NCBI GenBank assembly: GCA_032164245.1
Contig: JAVMKO010000010.1
Span: 34,112,189-34,176,188, forward strand
DNA: 64,000 bases
Direction: 5' to 3'
Source of the DNA: Sternotherus odoratus
Lineage: Eukaryota; Chordata; Testudines; Kinosternidae
The position numbers were made by a program, and so were the translations under genes. Numbering within the stretch: position 1 is the first letter of the stretch; each line of letters opens with the position of its first letter. Below are positions 1 through 12,030 of the stretch, piece after piece. The notes below the pieces were generated by a model, which was not told the DNA's origin, did no database searches, and saw only the letters and a program-made list of their open reading frames with translations.

Positions 1-1965
1 AAGTTGGCACCCATGAGAGTAAATATTCCTAACCTATTAAACTCACAAGCAAAAAAACAAAACAAACACAGCAAGAGTTTTAAAAGGAATCTTTCCGTTT
101 CAGGGCATAAGCCAACCACTAATTAATGGGAGCAGGAAAAAACTTGGCGGAAAGTTATTCCGTCACTGCCTCCTAGAGAGTTCTTACACCTTCCTCTGGC
201 CAATGTCAGATGGAGGATACTGGACTAGATCAGACGGGTCTGATCCAGTCTGGCAATTCCTGTGTTCCTGAGAAAAGTTTGAAGTTAACCCAATACAAAT
301 AGACCAAATAGTTCTTCAAAAATTTAAAATGTTCTTTTCCCACATTAAAAAAGTGTTAAGGTGTTCAAAATAACCCAAAGTTTTCCCCAAGCATGAGAGA
401 TTTCAGCTCCAATCTGTGAAACCAATTTACAAAAAAAAAATGGTGTTCACACTGAAATGGGTCTTTCCTTAAGTGCAGCATCGTTACCAAAATGTGCTAA
501 TTCATAAAAATGTAAGGATATACAATACTGCACTACCAGGGAAACCAGCAACTGTAGCTAGGTATCAACCAAACTTGTTTGCAAGTGTCCCTTATCCACC
601 AAGCATTTGTGGATCCCCAGCTCATCAACCACAAGATTACAGTAACCATTCACCCTTTCATGTCGGCGTTCATCACCTTACCTACCGCCGCTTTACCTGT
701 CCAGTATCAAGGCTGGTTCCTGCTTTGGCAGATAGACATCAGCTCTGATAGTGGGTTACACTTCATGTTTGCTTTGCAGATGCAATAAGGGGAGGTAGTT
801 TCATCTCAATCTCATCTGCTCATGTAATTCATCATTTTCAAAATCATGTTGGCCCAGAAACCATACCAAAATGAAGTCATCAATCCTGCAGTGAGATCCA
901 CACAAGTGCAGGGAGCTGCCCTCATAGAGCTCTTTGGAGGAAAAGGACTTAAAGCTGTAATTTGCTTTCCATTATAAAATCAGTTTTTGCACACACATAA
1001 AGGAAATCCCTTTCCATGTGTAGACTGGCATGTGTGGCCTCTAGCTCAAGATTAATTTTATTAGAAACTTTCAGGTGAAGCAAACAAGGGATTAGTAAAC
1101 TTTGTAGCTTTTGAAAATGTCATCTCATTTTTAAAGCCTTCTCCGCTCCCCAATCTATAGCTGAAAAGCTGCTTTGTTGTATTCAGTAGGAGGTGAATTC
1201 TAACATACTGCTACCCCCTTTGACCCAAGCAGTTTATCAGTATTTGGGTTGTTTCCATTAGCAGGAGAAATTAGTGAAGGGGTAAGATTTTTTTAATATA
1301 TATATACAATCCTGCTTGCTTACAAAAAAATGTACAGAAAATCCTGAATCAAACAGGAGACCATTTCCTTACTTGATATTTCAAGCCACTCTAGCCAAAA
1401 AGCTTCCTCTTTCTCTCGGGGTTACGTTATAAGTGCTTCTCTGGCTGTTCTTGGCTTTCGGTTGTTTTCTCTGTCTACCTCTGTGTTGATTTTGGCTGCA
1501 TCTGCCCATCCCCTATACCCACAGTCCCAGCTCTCTGCAATTGTATTCAACTCCTGTGAAATCCCTTCAACCACACAGCTCACTATCTAACTGGCCTTGG
1601 ATGGTGGCTCCTCTTGTTTCTGGTATTTTATCCTAATGAAGCTTATCTGCTTCTTATAATTTATCCTGCATGAAGGACAGCTGTTATGCCCACCAGCTTC
1701 AGTGACGTTTCTTTCACCTACCCAGCATTGAAAGCCTGTCTCTGCTTAGAGTGGAGCAGAAATTGAGATTTGTTCCCAATTTATAACAAAAATGCTGAAG
1801 TGTTCACCAAGGCCTTCAACATGAATTAAAAAGGAATTAACATAACAAATACAATAGCAGCATCTCTTGTCCCCAGACCAGATAGCCCAGTTGTGCCAGC
1901 TAACCCACAAAGACACACCTTTATCTCAGTCCTTCCTCCCAGGAGCCTGGGTAAAAAATGGTCTA
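1..1965. other. No gene seen; AT-rich noncoding DNA
   Basis: No open frame here has the look of a protein, and codon-like structure is absent. The stretch is AT-rich with short A and TA runs (for example near 1295-1310). Apart from the CR1-like tail at 175-260 I recognise nothing. The part around 1390-1690 is T- and C-rich like the LTR-type sequence near 11150-11450, but I cannot align them with confidence. Confidence 0.6.
175..260 (+). repeat. CR1/SINE-type 3' tail fragment
   Basis: The segment has the wording of a common turtle repeat tail: a gatggaggatactggactaga block followed by a ggtctgatccagtctggcaat block ending in tgtgttcc. A better preserved copy lies at 5969-6070. The family link is from memory; the shared blocks are visible in both copies. 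Only the 3' end is present. Confidence 0.5.
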
Positions 1966-2660
1966 GGCTATGTCTATATTGCATAACTTTGCAGTGTGGC
2001 CTTGGCTATGTCTATACTGCATAGTACTCCTGGATCTGTGGGCCCTGCACCTGCAGACTCTGTTTTCAAACCAGTGCTTGAGCCTCCATGCCGCATTGTA
2101 AACCTGGGCCTCCCAACCATGCTGACACATACATACTGCACTACCCAGACCCGATTCAGACCTTCCACGTCTGGGGACTTATCCCAGCATACCCTAGGGT
2201 CCCCCTAGGCCCCTCACCAGGTGGAGGTGCTCTAGGGGACTATTGGAGAACTTGTGTGTCTCTCCCACAAGAGGTGACCAGAAATGGTTTCAGTGGGCCA
2301 AGCCCACCAACACATCCACATGAGGCATTTTGGGCACACTCCCAGCAACCAGAACCAACAACATGGATGCTAATCTAGTGGAAGAACTTCCCCAGCTCAC
2401 TCTGTCAGTCCTGTTTCGGGAATCAGGCATCTGTGAAAACCTGATGGACATTTCAGCAGCAGGATTTGACTAATGAAGGGACCTCTTGCAGAGTGGGGGC
2501 GGTGCTGACATGGCAGTCGCTGATGCTGCTCATTGCTGTTGTCATAACCACATATTCCCCATATGCAGACTGGTGCTTCCGTAGCAGGGACACAAGTGTC
2601 ATGCAGACCTGGGTGACCAGCAGTGGCCATGAGGACAGCCAGGTAAGTCAAACTAAGATA
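1966..2660 (+). mobile_element. Remnant of a Harbinger-type DNA transposon, N-terminal part
   Basis: The segment opens with two near-identical copies of ggctatgtctatactgcat at 1966-1984 and 2004-2022, 38 bases apart, which resemble the terminal motif of Harbinger-like elements in turtles. Near 2555-2640 the plus strand reads ADWCFRSRDTSVMQTW, similar in spacing to the region before the DDE domain of PIF/Harbinger (HARBI1-like) transposases. There is no catalytic domain and the frame is short and broken, so this is a fossil. The family assignment rests on a short motif from memory. Confidence 0.4.
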
Positions 2661-4874
2661 CTTTGACTTCAGCTACGTGAATAACATAGTTCAACCCTCC
2701 TCTCCTCCCCCAGTGTTGCCTAGGCCTTAGACTCTGGCTTTCCTTTTCACTGTTAGCTCTGTCCTGTTATGGACTCTAACTGCTCTGAATTCAGGTTTTC
2801 GTTCGCTGGCAGTTGGCTGCTTCAAATGAAAGACCCTTCCCTACCCACACGTTTTCCAGTTAAATCACACATGAAACACATTGATTGATCCAACCCCAGT
2901 CTACCATTTTTGACCTGTGCAGGACAAGCTGAACAGATGTCACCATGCATATTTGTACCTAGTTTGAAAATATTAGGTGTGTATTCCTGGGTTTTTCATA
3001 AATAAATACAGCAGCTACCAAGATTTAAATATCTGGCCTTGGAATTCAGAATTCTGTCACCTGATCAATTAAAGGTCATGCAAACAAATTCTGAACAAGA
3101 ATAATTGATGTGATGTGTTACTCAGAATTCAAGATTGCACCATCGGCCCAGAGTCTCGCTTCCTTGTTTGTGATTGTACATTTTCAAAGGCTTCACACTT
3201 TGGATGACTTACTATTGTAATCGGTTAGGCCTGTAAAATATTTTTCCTTGGAACAATAAGGGACTAATATAAATAATTTTAAAAATTCCTTAAGGGTGAT
3301 TTGCTTCATGATATGGCATCACAGGCTTGTAGGTAATACCAAAGCAATTCCATGTTTTCCATTGGGTTGGAGACCACTCCCAGCAGTGGTTCTTATCTAC
3401 TTCTTTATTTAGAGGGCTCGGACTTGACCTCCAATCAATCCCTCCGTTTTTAAAAGAATCTGAGGCCATGTGCTGATTTCCACTGAACAGTAATGGGGTG
3501 GTGAGGTTGCACAAAGGGGAAAGATGGTTATGCAGTAGGATTGCCCCTCCTCTCTCCCTCCTGTTCATGCTGAAGCTCAGCTCCACCTGGGCATGGGGAA
3601 TGCGTGGCAGGGGAGAGGGGAGTCTAGGGCTCAGTGCAGCAGCAGAATATGTTCTTCTCAGGACAGCAGAGTTTACAATATAATTTGCATCATAAGTTAC
3701 TTTTGCCTGTAGCATCTGCAGGGGTACAGACGAGGGTCATTTGGCTAGTGCTGTGGGAGTGATGGGCAGAGTACATACAGGCCAAGGACTCTGACACCGG
3801 TGTTACAGGGTCCACTCACCACTAGGGTGCCTCCTACTGGCTGCTCTGGGGATTAGTTCCTTCCAGGTCCAGCACTCCATTCTGCCATTTCTTATGTGCA
3901 CTGCTGCCCCTTTCTCTCTCTCTCTCTGTTTGCAGCTCAGGCTGCTCTCTTTGTGGCTTGGCTGTCCATTCAGATCACTATGAATTTTCCCTCTTCAGCA
4001 GTATCAAAAACTCTCTCCCTACACATGGTCTCGGACAGTCTTCTCCTTTGCTGTCGAGACTGTGCCACTTCCCCAGTGGCTGGTAGGGGAACCGAGACCC
4101 AGCCTCTACTCAGAGTTCCAGGTGAGGGGCCCTCTAATCTGCAGCCACGTTCTGCATCATCTTAAACCCTGCTGCCATTTCCCTGAGCTTTTTTCTACAC
4201 CCTCTCCTTTAGATTTCCTCTCCAATATCCCTCACAGCAGTCCCCTTCTGCTGCAGCTGCCTGGTTTTGTCCTAGCCCCACCTGTTCCTTCTCAGATGGG
4301 CTCCATCTTCATCCATGGCTTATTTAGGCCATCTAATTCCCCTCAGCGGGGACCTGTCAAGTTAATTGGCCCCTTCTCAGCCTCAGTAGCTTTTTAGGCT
4401 AGTATGGGATAAATACCCCATCTCAGGCTGAAAATCTTGGTCATTTGCTCATACGCCCACCCCTCAGCTAACTGGTCATGCTGTTGATTACACTTACCAC
4501 AGAAGGAGTGTCCCGCAAAACACGGGCAATGATTGGGCTCAATGCTCCTCCTTAGCACAGCTCAGTGTAGGAAAGGTTCTTGGTATGTACATCACAGAAG
4601 CAATGGAGAGTCAAAGCTCAAGGGAGAGAAGAAACATGAGAGATGAAGCCAACCCAACAGGAATGCGAGAGTTTTCCCACTGCTGCTTGTATCCATCTCT
4701 CTATTTCATGCATTTGCATCCATCATCATGGTACTCAGCCCCCACCTACTCAATTAAAAAGTAATCATCATTCCAAAGGATTGTACTCATTGCTTAGACA
4801 CCAACCTGACAGTGCCTTGTCATCAATAGATATCAATAAATGTTTCCCCTTTCGGCTGGACAGTTGCCAGTCTC
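2661..4874. other. No gene seen
   Basis: Several short open frames exist on both strands, but none has domain-like composition or supporting splice signals. Composition is mixed with no clear CpG island. A pyrimidine-rich part around 3900-4400 could be an old LTR in minus orientation, but I see no terminal repeats or target duplication. Confidence 0.55.
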
Positions 4875-5068
4875 GGGGAGGTATAGCTCAGTGGTTTGAG
4901 CAGTGGCCTGCCAAACCCAGAGTTGTGAGTTCAATCCTTGAGAGCCATTTAGGGATATGGGGCAAAACTCTGTTGGATGATTTAATTGGGGATTGGTCCT
5001 GCTTTAAGCAGTGGGTTGGACTAGATGATCTCCTGAGGTCCCTTCCAACCCTCATATTCTATGATTCT
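4875..5068 (+). mobile_element. tRNA-derived turtle SINE with CR1-like tail
   Basis: The 5' part is a tRNA-like RNA polymerase III promoter: an A box tagctcagtgg at 4884-4894 and a B box gagttcaatcc at 4927-4937. The body continues with a catttagggatatggggcaaaa block. The 3' part, ggttggactagatgatctcc to atattctatgattct, is the 3' end of a CR1 LINE. That tRNA head plus CR1 tail is the known design of the tortoise Pol III SINE, which borrows CR1 machinery. The copy looks full length. It is not a tRNA gene, because the acceptor stem does not pair and the tail is LINE-derived. Confidence 0.9.
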
Positions 5069-5968
5069 GGGCCTTGTAGGGTAGCCTTTATGAGGAGCGG
5101 AAATGAATAGCAAGAGTCATGTATTTCTCTGGTGTAACCTTCTAGTTGTAAAAGCTGTTCAAAGTCCTGTTTCCTAGGATATAGGAGAAACAAACAGCAC
5201 AGTTTCCTTGCTCGCTATTTCTGGCAACATCCCCCACCCCAGAGCTCTGTCATTCTCAGGGCCATGATGACTGCTTCTCTCCCTTTGTGCTGGCTTCCTC
5301 CTCACACATACATACAGCTTCCCCAACAATTCCTTAGCCCCTGCATTTGCAACCAGTCCCCAGAAAAATCTCTCTTATTAGTTCTTATGCAGGCCTTGCC
5401 AGGCCCAGTGTTGTGTGGTAGCCTCTGTCATTTTCAGCTATCACTCTGCAAAAGGGGCTTTATATCTCCTTTTTTTAGCCTGAAGAAAGAGTGCTTAGAA
5501 AAACATCTATTAGCTCGAACCAGGTCTGTGATTGTCCAATGATTAAAGATCCATTAGATGGCAGCTATGATCACTTTCCAGTGCAACACTAGACACTGCT
5601 GATTTCATTGGTTAGTTCTTCCTTGTCCAGTTTACAAGGGAAGCACAGGAAGCCATAGCTGCTGGTTTCTGTTGCAGATGCTTGGGCAAATAAGTGGCCT
5701 AAAGGTTGAAACCTTGGCAATTATCCTACAAAGCCCCAGTAATCCAGTCACAACAGGCAGGTCAGGGACCATTCCTTCTCCAGTGGAGAACAATGGACTT
5801 TAAAGGCCTGGTTTTGAGAGGCCCTGGGTATCCACAGCTGTCCTATTGACTCCATTAAGTCCATTAGTGTCTATTAGCCAGGATGGGTAAGGAATGGTGT
5901 CCACAAACTCTGTTTGTGAGAGGGGGGTGATGGATGGCAGGAGAGAGATCACTTGATCATTATTTGTT
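5069..5968. other. No gene seen
   Basis: No coding signal. The stretch near 5190-5480 contains acagtttccttgctc, a string also present at about 11147 in LTR-like sequence, so part may be an old LTR. No boundaries or target duplication are visible. Confidence 0.5.
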
Positions 5969-6070
5969 AGGTTCACTCACTCCAGGGCGCCTGGCATTGG
6001 CCACTGTCGGTAGACAGGATACAGGGCTGGATGGACCTTTGGTCTGACCCAGTACGGCCATTCTTATGTT
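5969..6070 (+). repeat. CR1/SINE-type 3' tail fragment
   Basis: Blocks ggcattggccactgtcggta, gggctggatggacctttggt and cattcttatgttc follow in the order known from a common turtle LINE or SINE tail. It matches the worn copy at 175-260. Only the 3' end is present. Confidence 0.6.
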
Positions 6071-6654
6071 CATTTTGGATTGTGGGATTTGCCCAGCACT
6101 TGTGAAACTCAGTCTCTGCCTCCCCCCTTTTTCTTATGATGACTTGATCTCTTTGGACATGATCCAATTCCCATTGAAATTAGGGGGAGGTCCTCCACTG
6201 GATTCAATGGGCAATGGAACAGGCCCTCAGAGAAAAGCGGCTGTCTTTAGCCTATGAAAGGAGCACTTCTCAGGCTAGGGGGAATTTACTGCCCCCATCA
6301 GCAGCAGAAATTGCCTTCCAACAATAAAGTCAAGATTGTGTTTGCTAGAAGAGAATTCACCGCATTAGAGTGGCACTAAACTGCTCCTCCACCCGCAGAT
6401 TGTCAGAAGCCAGCTCTGCACACATCAAGGTCCATTTGCATACCTGCTTCCTGCAGGGAGTGACCTGGACACATGCCCCTGTCCTAGCACTGCCACTCCA
6501 AATGGCATGTCACACCAACATGAAGCACTCAGTCTCTCTGCTAGCTCTTTGGCAAGGATGCAAAGTATCCCCTATTAAGTAGTCTTGGAAGGATTCAGTG
6601 TTTATTGGTAATGGTCAGTAAACAGATTTCACCATACACAAAAAACGTAAAAAT
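6071..6654. other. No gene seen
   Basis: Short frames only. A ccattgaaat...ggattcaatgggca pattern around 6170-6215 is reminiscent of the ancient repeat at 53330-53450, but too short to claim. Confidence 0.5.
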
Positions 6655-6955
6655 ATTTCATCCATAAAACTTGAAATGAACAGACAGGCAAAGTAACAAA
6701 AACACTTGAGAACTTCCTAGATTTGATTTAATGCTATTTCCTTTGTAGATTTTGACATGTGATATTGACAATTTATGTTTTATTGCCTATAAAGCTTTAA
6801 CTTTTTGAATCTCGATGTTTACTGACATAGCATGATTATTGTCTAATCCCTCAACTGACCATTTAAATCAAATGGAATTTAAAAGCTTAAAAATGAACAT
6901 TGATATTATCCATTGAAAGTATTAAATAAATATTGAATTATGCCAAGTTCCTGTT
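6655..6955 (+). repeat. Interspersed repeat of unknown family, copy 1
   Basis: An AT-rich segment that shares ordered blocks with 46290-46560: ctttaactttttgaatct, an attgt(c/t)(a/t)t block and aacattgatattatc, in the same order and similar spacing. This shows two dispersed copies of one family in the same orientation. I see no ends, coding capacity or promoter boxes that would class it. Confidence 0.5.
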
Positions 6956-7362
6956 AGTAGAGGGAATTCACTGCCATAAACACCACAAGTTTAAAATGCT
7001 ATTTTACTAATTTTATTGCTTTATTTTTACTTTTTACTCTACAAGATGAAGTGGCCAGATCTCCTTGAGCCACTGCTATACAAAACCATGTTCACATTGC
7101 TCTGGGTGCGTGTCAGAAACAAACTCGGAGCCAAACTTGGTCTGCAGTTGCACCAGTCTAACCACTAGTGGAGAGTGCTCTAAAAAGTTTAGTAGCAATT
7201 AGACATCCAACTTAATGCTGATGACAATGAGGTAGGATCAGAGGCTAAATAGGGAAAGAACAAGTTAAATGTCACTTAGACAAATGAGATGTCTTCAAGT
7301 CACCATGAACTATATCCTATGTGACTATCCTAGGTCTTCAAGGCCTGATGAACTATATCCTA

Positions 7363-8065
7363 TGTGACAAAACTCTGTCCTTGTCTCCATGGATCCTGCA
7401 TTTCCTGGTGGATTTCACTAGCCTCTGCGGAGGGTCACAGTGAGCCTTTTAGCCCTTCTTTTTCTAGAGGCAAGAGTCAGATCCTACTGAGCAATTTTCA
7501 TGATAAGCCAGCGAGGGAGGGGAAGAGAAGCTATGCTTCCTTGCACAGTTTCTGTTGTCTCCCAGGCTCAGTGACTAATCAGGGGAAGCAAGAGGGATGA
7601 GCCCAGGCCCACCTTCTGCTCCAGGCTCCAGCTCAGGGACCTTAATAGTATCAGCTATGATAGCTAACCTTTTAGAAACAGAACATATACAATTCCCTGG
7701 GCTACTTCCCCACAGCAGCCCCTACTTCCTTAAGCTCCACTTCACCCTTACCTCAGGGCCTCCTTCCTTGTGTCTGATATGGTATATACCACTCAGTCTC
7801 TCCAACAGCTCCCAACATGCACACCCAATTGCCTAACTGGGAGGTTTTTAACTGGTTTCAGCCAGCCCTTGATTGGCTTCAGGTGTCCCAACCAACCTAG
7901 CTATCTCCACTGCTTTCTAGAAGGATCTTAATTGGCCCCAGGTGTCTTGATTAACCTGGAGCAACTGCCATTTGGTTACCAGGGAACCAGGGATTTGTTT
8001 AGCCTGGGACTAACATCCCTGTTTCTCACTACTTTCCTATAGCCATCTGACCTTGCCCCATCACA
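7363..8065 (-). mobile_element. Solo LTR, 703 bp, inside CR1
   Basis: The element begins TGTGACAAAACT and ends CCCCATCACA, so it has the TG...CA ends of a retroviral LTR. The 4 bases ccta lie directly on both sides (7359-7362 and 8066-8069) as a target duplication. Flanking CR1 sequence is continuous once it is removed. No internal retroviral genes are present, so it is a solo LTR left by recombination between two LTRs. Orientation is inferred as minus from similarity to other turtle LTRs and is less certain than the boundaries. Confidence 0.82.
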
Positions 8066-9045
8066 CCTAGAATACTCAAGGAGCTGACTGAGGAGATATC
8101 TGAGCCATTAGCAATTACCTTCAAAAAGTCATGAAAGACAGGAGAGATTCCAGAGGACTGGGAAAGGGCAAATATACTGCCAGTCTATAAAAAGAGGAAT
8201 AAGGAAAACCTGGGCAGCTACAGACCAGTCATCTTAACTTTAGTACCCAGAAAGATAATGGAGCAAATAATTAAGCAATCAATTTGCAAACACTATGAAG
8301 ATAATAAGGTGATACGTGACAGTGTGGATTTGTCAAGAACAAATAGTTTCAAACCAACCTAATAGCTTTCTTGAACAAGGTAACAAGCCTTGTGGATGGG
8401 GGGAGGCAGTAAGTGTGGTATATCTTTACTTTAGTAAGGTTTTTGATATGGTGTCACATGACCCTCTCATAAACAAACTAGGGAAATACAACCTAGAGAT
8501 GGAGCTACCTGGTGATGCATACCCTGGTTGGAAAACTGTTCCCAGAGGGTAGTTATCAGTAGTACACAGGCAAGCTGGAAGGGCATATCAAGTGGGGTCC
8601 CGCAGGGATCAGTTCCATTCAATATCTTCATCAATGATTTAGATAATGGCAGAGAAAGTACCCTTTTAAAGTTTGCAGACAATACCAAGTTGGGAGGGTT
8701 TGCAAGTGCTTTGGAGGATAGGATTAAAATTCAAAATGATCTAAACAAACTGGAGAAACGGTCTGAAGTAAATAGGATGAAATTCAATGAGGATGAATGC
8801 AAAGTACTCCACTTAAGAAGGAGCAATCAGTTGTACACATACAAAATGGGAAGTGACTGCCTAGGAAGGAGTACTGTGGAAAGGGATCTGGGGGTCATAG
8901 TGGATCACAAACTAAATATGAGTCAACAGTGTTGCCAAAAAAAACAGGCAAACATTCTGGAATATGTTAGCAGGAGTGTTGTAAGCAAGAAAAGAAGTAA
9001 TTCTTCTGCTCTACTCCATGCTGATACATCCTGAACGGGAGTGTT
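8066..9045 (+). pseudogene. CR1 reverse transcriptase fragment, inactive
   Basis: Translation in two overlapping frames (about 8316-8552 and 8528-9034) gives CR1 reverse transcriptase landmarks: a FSKVFDMVSHDPL block, SGVPQGSVPFNIFINDL, then FADNTKLGG and WKRDLGV-type sequence (here VERDLGVIVDHKLNMS). The catalytic box in active CR1 enzymes is F/YxDD. Here codon 8686-8688 region reads N in place of the second D, which should abolish activity, and the frame is broken by a shift and stops. The enzyme would copy CR1 RNA at a nicked chromosomal site. The copy is dead. Confidence 0.85.
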
Positions 9046-9456
9046 GTGTCCAGTTCTGGGAGCCAGGAAAGATGTGGACAAATTGGAGAAAGTCCAGAGA
9101 AAAGAAACAAAAATTATTAAAGGCCTAGAAAACATGACCTATGAGAGAAGATAGAGAAAATTGGGTTTGTTTAGTCTGGAGAAGAGAAGACTGAAGGGGG
9201 ACACAATAACAGGTTTTGAGTTATTAAAAGGGTGTTACAAGCAGGAGGGAGAAAAATTGTTCTTTAACTTTTAAAGAGAACAAGAACCAATGGGCTTAAA
9301 TTGCAGCAAGAGAGGTTTAGGTTGGACATTAGGAAAAACTTCCTAACTGTCAGGGTGGTTAATCACTGGAATAAATTGCCTAGGGAGGCTGTAGAATCTC
9401 TATCATCCCTGTCAGGGGTGGTCTAGATAATACTTAGTCATGCGTTGAGTGCAGGG

Positions 9457-10686
9457 TGTGACAGGTTGGATGACAGAAACCCCTTGGGGGGTGCCAACTG
9501 ATGCGCCAAGACTACTTCTGCCCCTGCTTTCTTGCCCTGGCAGTTTGGGATTTCAGTGCTCTGCCTGGTTTGAGCCAGTCCCACTAGCCTGCTGGAAACC
9601 CAGACCCAGGTCTGAACCGTGTCCCTTAAACTGCTTTCAATTAAGCCTACAATTGTTAAGAAGTGTTCCCATCTTTAACCCCAACTCCTAATGGGGTCCA
9701 AACTCAAATAAATCTGTTTTATCCTGTATAAAGCTTATACAGTTTAAACTCAAATTGTTCTCCTTCTACAACACTGATAGAAAGCTATGCACAGCTGTTT
9801 GCCCCCCCCCCCTCCACCCCTGGGTATGAATACATATTCTGGGTTAATTAATAAGTAAAAAGTTATTTTATTAAATACAGAAAGTAGGATTTAAGTGGTT
9901 CCAAGTAGTAACAGACAGAACAAAGTGAATTACCAAGCCAAATAAAATAGAAAATGCAAGTCTATGTCTAATACAGTAAGAAAACTGAATACAGATAAAA
10001 CCTCACCCTCAGAGGTATTCCAATAAGCTTCCTTTTACAGACTAGTTTCCTTCTACTCTGGGTCGAGCAGTCACTCACAGCCCCTGTAGTTACTGTCCTT
10101 TGTTCTAGTTTCTTTCAGGTACCCTCGGGGGCATAGAGGCTATCTCTTGAGCCAGCTGAAGACAAAATGGAGGGGCTCCCAGAGGTTTAAATAGACTTTC
10201 TCTTGTGAGTGAACAGCTCTCCCTCCCCCGGGTAGAATCTAGCTACAAAATGGAGATTTGGAGTCACGTGGGGAAGTCATATTGTTCACATGCTACCTTG
10301 AACATCCTCCGGTAGACTTCTTATGTAGATTAAAGCCTCCCAAGATCTATTGTTCGTTAAGACTTTCTTGACTGGGCACTTAACTTGCACATTCCTTTCT
10401 CAAGAAGCTAACCAAATGCTTTACTAAGGCTACTTAGAAATCAAGCAAGTACACAGCCAATATTCATAATGTCGATCACAAAAGTGATACATGCATAAAA
10501 CTAGGAGGAATAGATTCAATAACTCATATCCTTTACAGAGATATAACTTTTTAGATAATGCTTTCTTGGCTCAAAAGAGTCGAGAAGCAATATTACATGG
10601 CATATGTAGCATAATCATATTCCAGTTATGTCATATATACATGCATACACTTTTCCATAAAGCCTTACAGGGTGCACTGTCAGACA
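9457..10686 (-). mobile_element. Solo LTR, 1230 bp, inside CR1
   Basis: The element starts TGTGACAGGTTGG and ends ACTGTCAGACA, again TG...CA, and is bracketed by aggg at 9453-9456 and 10687-10690. Removing it restores the CR1 3' end. Minus orientation is suggested by a TATA-like TATTTAAA on the minus strand (plus 10186-10193) and an AATAAA on the minus strand near 9868. No internal viral sequence is present. The plus strand has a C run at about 9803 and a lysine-like A-rich block near 9850-9990 typical of this turtle LTR family. Confidence 0.82.
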
Positions 10687-10730
10687 AGGGACGGTCTCTT
10701 GAAGTCTCCGTCAGTCCTATGATTCTATGA

Positions 10731-11009
10731 AAGTGGAGACCAGTTCTGAAAATCTGGCTCTTAGCATGTGGGATCCTGTTGTTCAGTCACCACATCATCC
10801 ACCATCATCACCACCACCATTATTACTACAGCAGCATTTGCACTGGGCAAGGTACTCTACAAACACATAGGAAGTCATGGGTCCTGTCCAAAGAGCTCAC
10901 ACTCTAAACATACACATACATAGGGCGAGAAAAGGGATATACCACAAATGCAAAGCATTTAGTCCTTTTGCCTTTGTTAACCTTCTTGAACTGAGCAGAT
11001 AGCCACTAT
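10731..11009. repeat. CAT/CAC trinucleotide tract and ancient repeat tail
   Basis: Positions 10795-10830 form an imperfect run of cat and cac triplets. Just after it, 10840-10910 has the order actgggcaaggtactctaca, cacatagg, tcctgtccaaagagctcaca, ctctaaac. This order is seen again at 42580-42680 and belongs to a widespread old amniote interspersed repeat of the MIR/L2/L3 type. The family name is uncertain. Confidence 0.45.
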
Positions 11010-11490
11010 TTGGGGTCTTGTGTATTGTTTCCTTTACAAGAAGAAATGGATGATGGAATCAGGTATTTCTATGAGACAATTGTGTTTATTTACAAAGAAC
11101 GTACAAAGTCCAATTTGCCTGAACACAGCAGGACTCAAACAACAGGGGACAGTTTCCTTGCTCAGTATTCCAAGCCTCTTTTTCCCATTAGCTCTTATTT
11201 TGCTCTTAGCTTTCTTTGAAGGCTACACTCCCAATGTCTGTGCTGGTAGTTTCCTTGTCATTCTGCAGCCTTCCCTGGCTGCCTCTGTGTTGTTTCTGGC
11301 TGTGTCTGGGTCCCCTTCCCCACACAGCTCCACCAAAAACCAGCCCACCTGCATTTACATTCATCTCTGAGTGAAACTCCTCTGTCCTCATAGCTTAGAT
11401 TCCTAAATGGCCTTAGTTTGGCCTGTGTTTTGGGTGCTGGCTTCTATTGTTTCAGCTATCAAGTCCATAAAGGAATGTGATTGTTTCTTA
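11010..11490. other. LTR-like sequence, boundaries not found
   Basis: The sequence has a tttatttac signal near 11090 (AATAAA on the minus strand) and the pyrimidine-rich composition of turtle LTRs in minus orientation. The string acagtttccttgctc is shared with about 5195. I could not find TG...CA ends with a target duplication, so this is only a suggestion. Confidence 0.35.
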
Positions 11491-11499
11491 CATTTATAC

Positions 11500-12030
11500 T
11501 GAATGATAAATTTGGATTTGGGGATTGTGGTGAATAATCACTTTAATGTGAGCTCCAAGGGTGATTCTGTGGTCAAAATGGCTAATGCGATCCTGGGATG
11601 CATAAACCGGAGAATCTTCAATAGGGGGAAGAGAGGTTATCTTACCTTTGTATTTGACACTGGTATGACTGCTGCTGGAATACTGTGTGCCCACAGTTCA
11701 AGAATGATGCCAATAAACTGAAGAGGATTCAGAGACATGCCACAAGAACAATTACAGGATTAGAAAACATGCTTTTTAATGATTGCGCTCCATGAGTCTA
11801 TTTAGCTTAACAAAGGGAAGGTTAAATGGTGACTTGATCAGAGTCTGTAAGTACCATCATGAGGAACAAATATGTAATAATGATCTCTTCAGCCTAGCAG
11901 AGAAAGGTATACCAGAGTCCAGTGGCTGGAAGTTGAAGCTAGACAAATTCAGACTGGAAATAGGGTGTAAATTTTTATCAGTGAGTAATTAACCATTGGA
12001 CCAATTTACCAATGGTCATAGTGGATGGTT
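11500..12030 (+). mobile_element. Old CR1 LINE fragment
   Basis: The plus strand carries the CR1 region after the reverse transcriptase catalytic core: a LDLGIVVNNHFNVSSKG frame, gcgatcctgggatgcataaa, aggattcagagacatgccac and an aaattcagactggaaatagg block near the C terminus. Many stops and small gaps show it is older than the CR1 at 20310-21360. The 3' tail is missing. Confidence 0.75.

Larger units (their letters stand above)
7205..10730 (+). mobile_element. CR1 LINE split by two solo LTRs
   Basis: The CR1 is in three pieces: 7205-7362, 8066-9456 and 10687-10730. Sequence across each break is continuous CR1: aactatatccta resumes as gaatactcaaggagctgact, and ttgagtgcaggg resumes with the tail that ends cagtcctatgattctatga. 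The element is 5' truncated, covering the reverse transcriptase and 3' end only. CR1 elements copy themselves by target-primed reverse transcription and end in short tandem repeats such as ATTCTATGAT, as seen here. Both LTRs therefore landed after this CR1 did. Confidence 0.88.

Noticed and set aside
4875..5068. Possible tRNA gene (A and B boxes)
   Set aside because: There is no acceptor-stem pairing, and it is fused to a CR1 tail, so it is a SINE. The same applies to 50977-51178.
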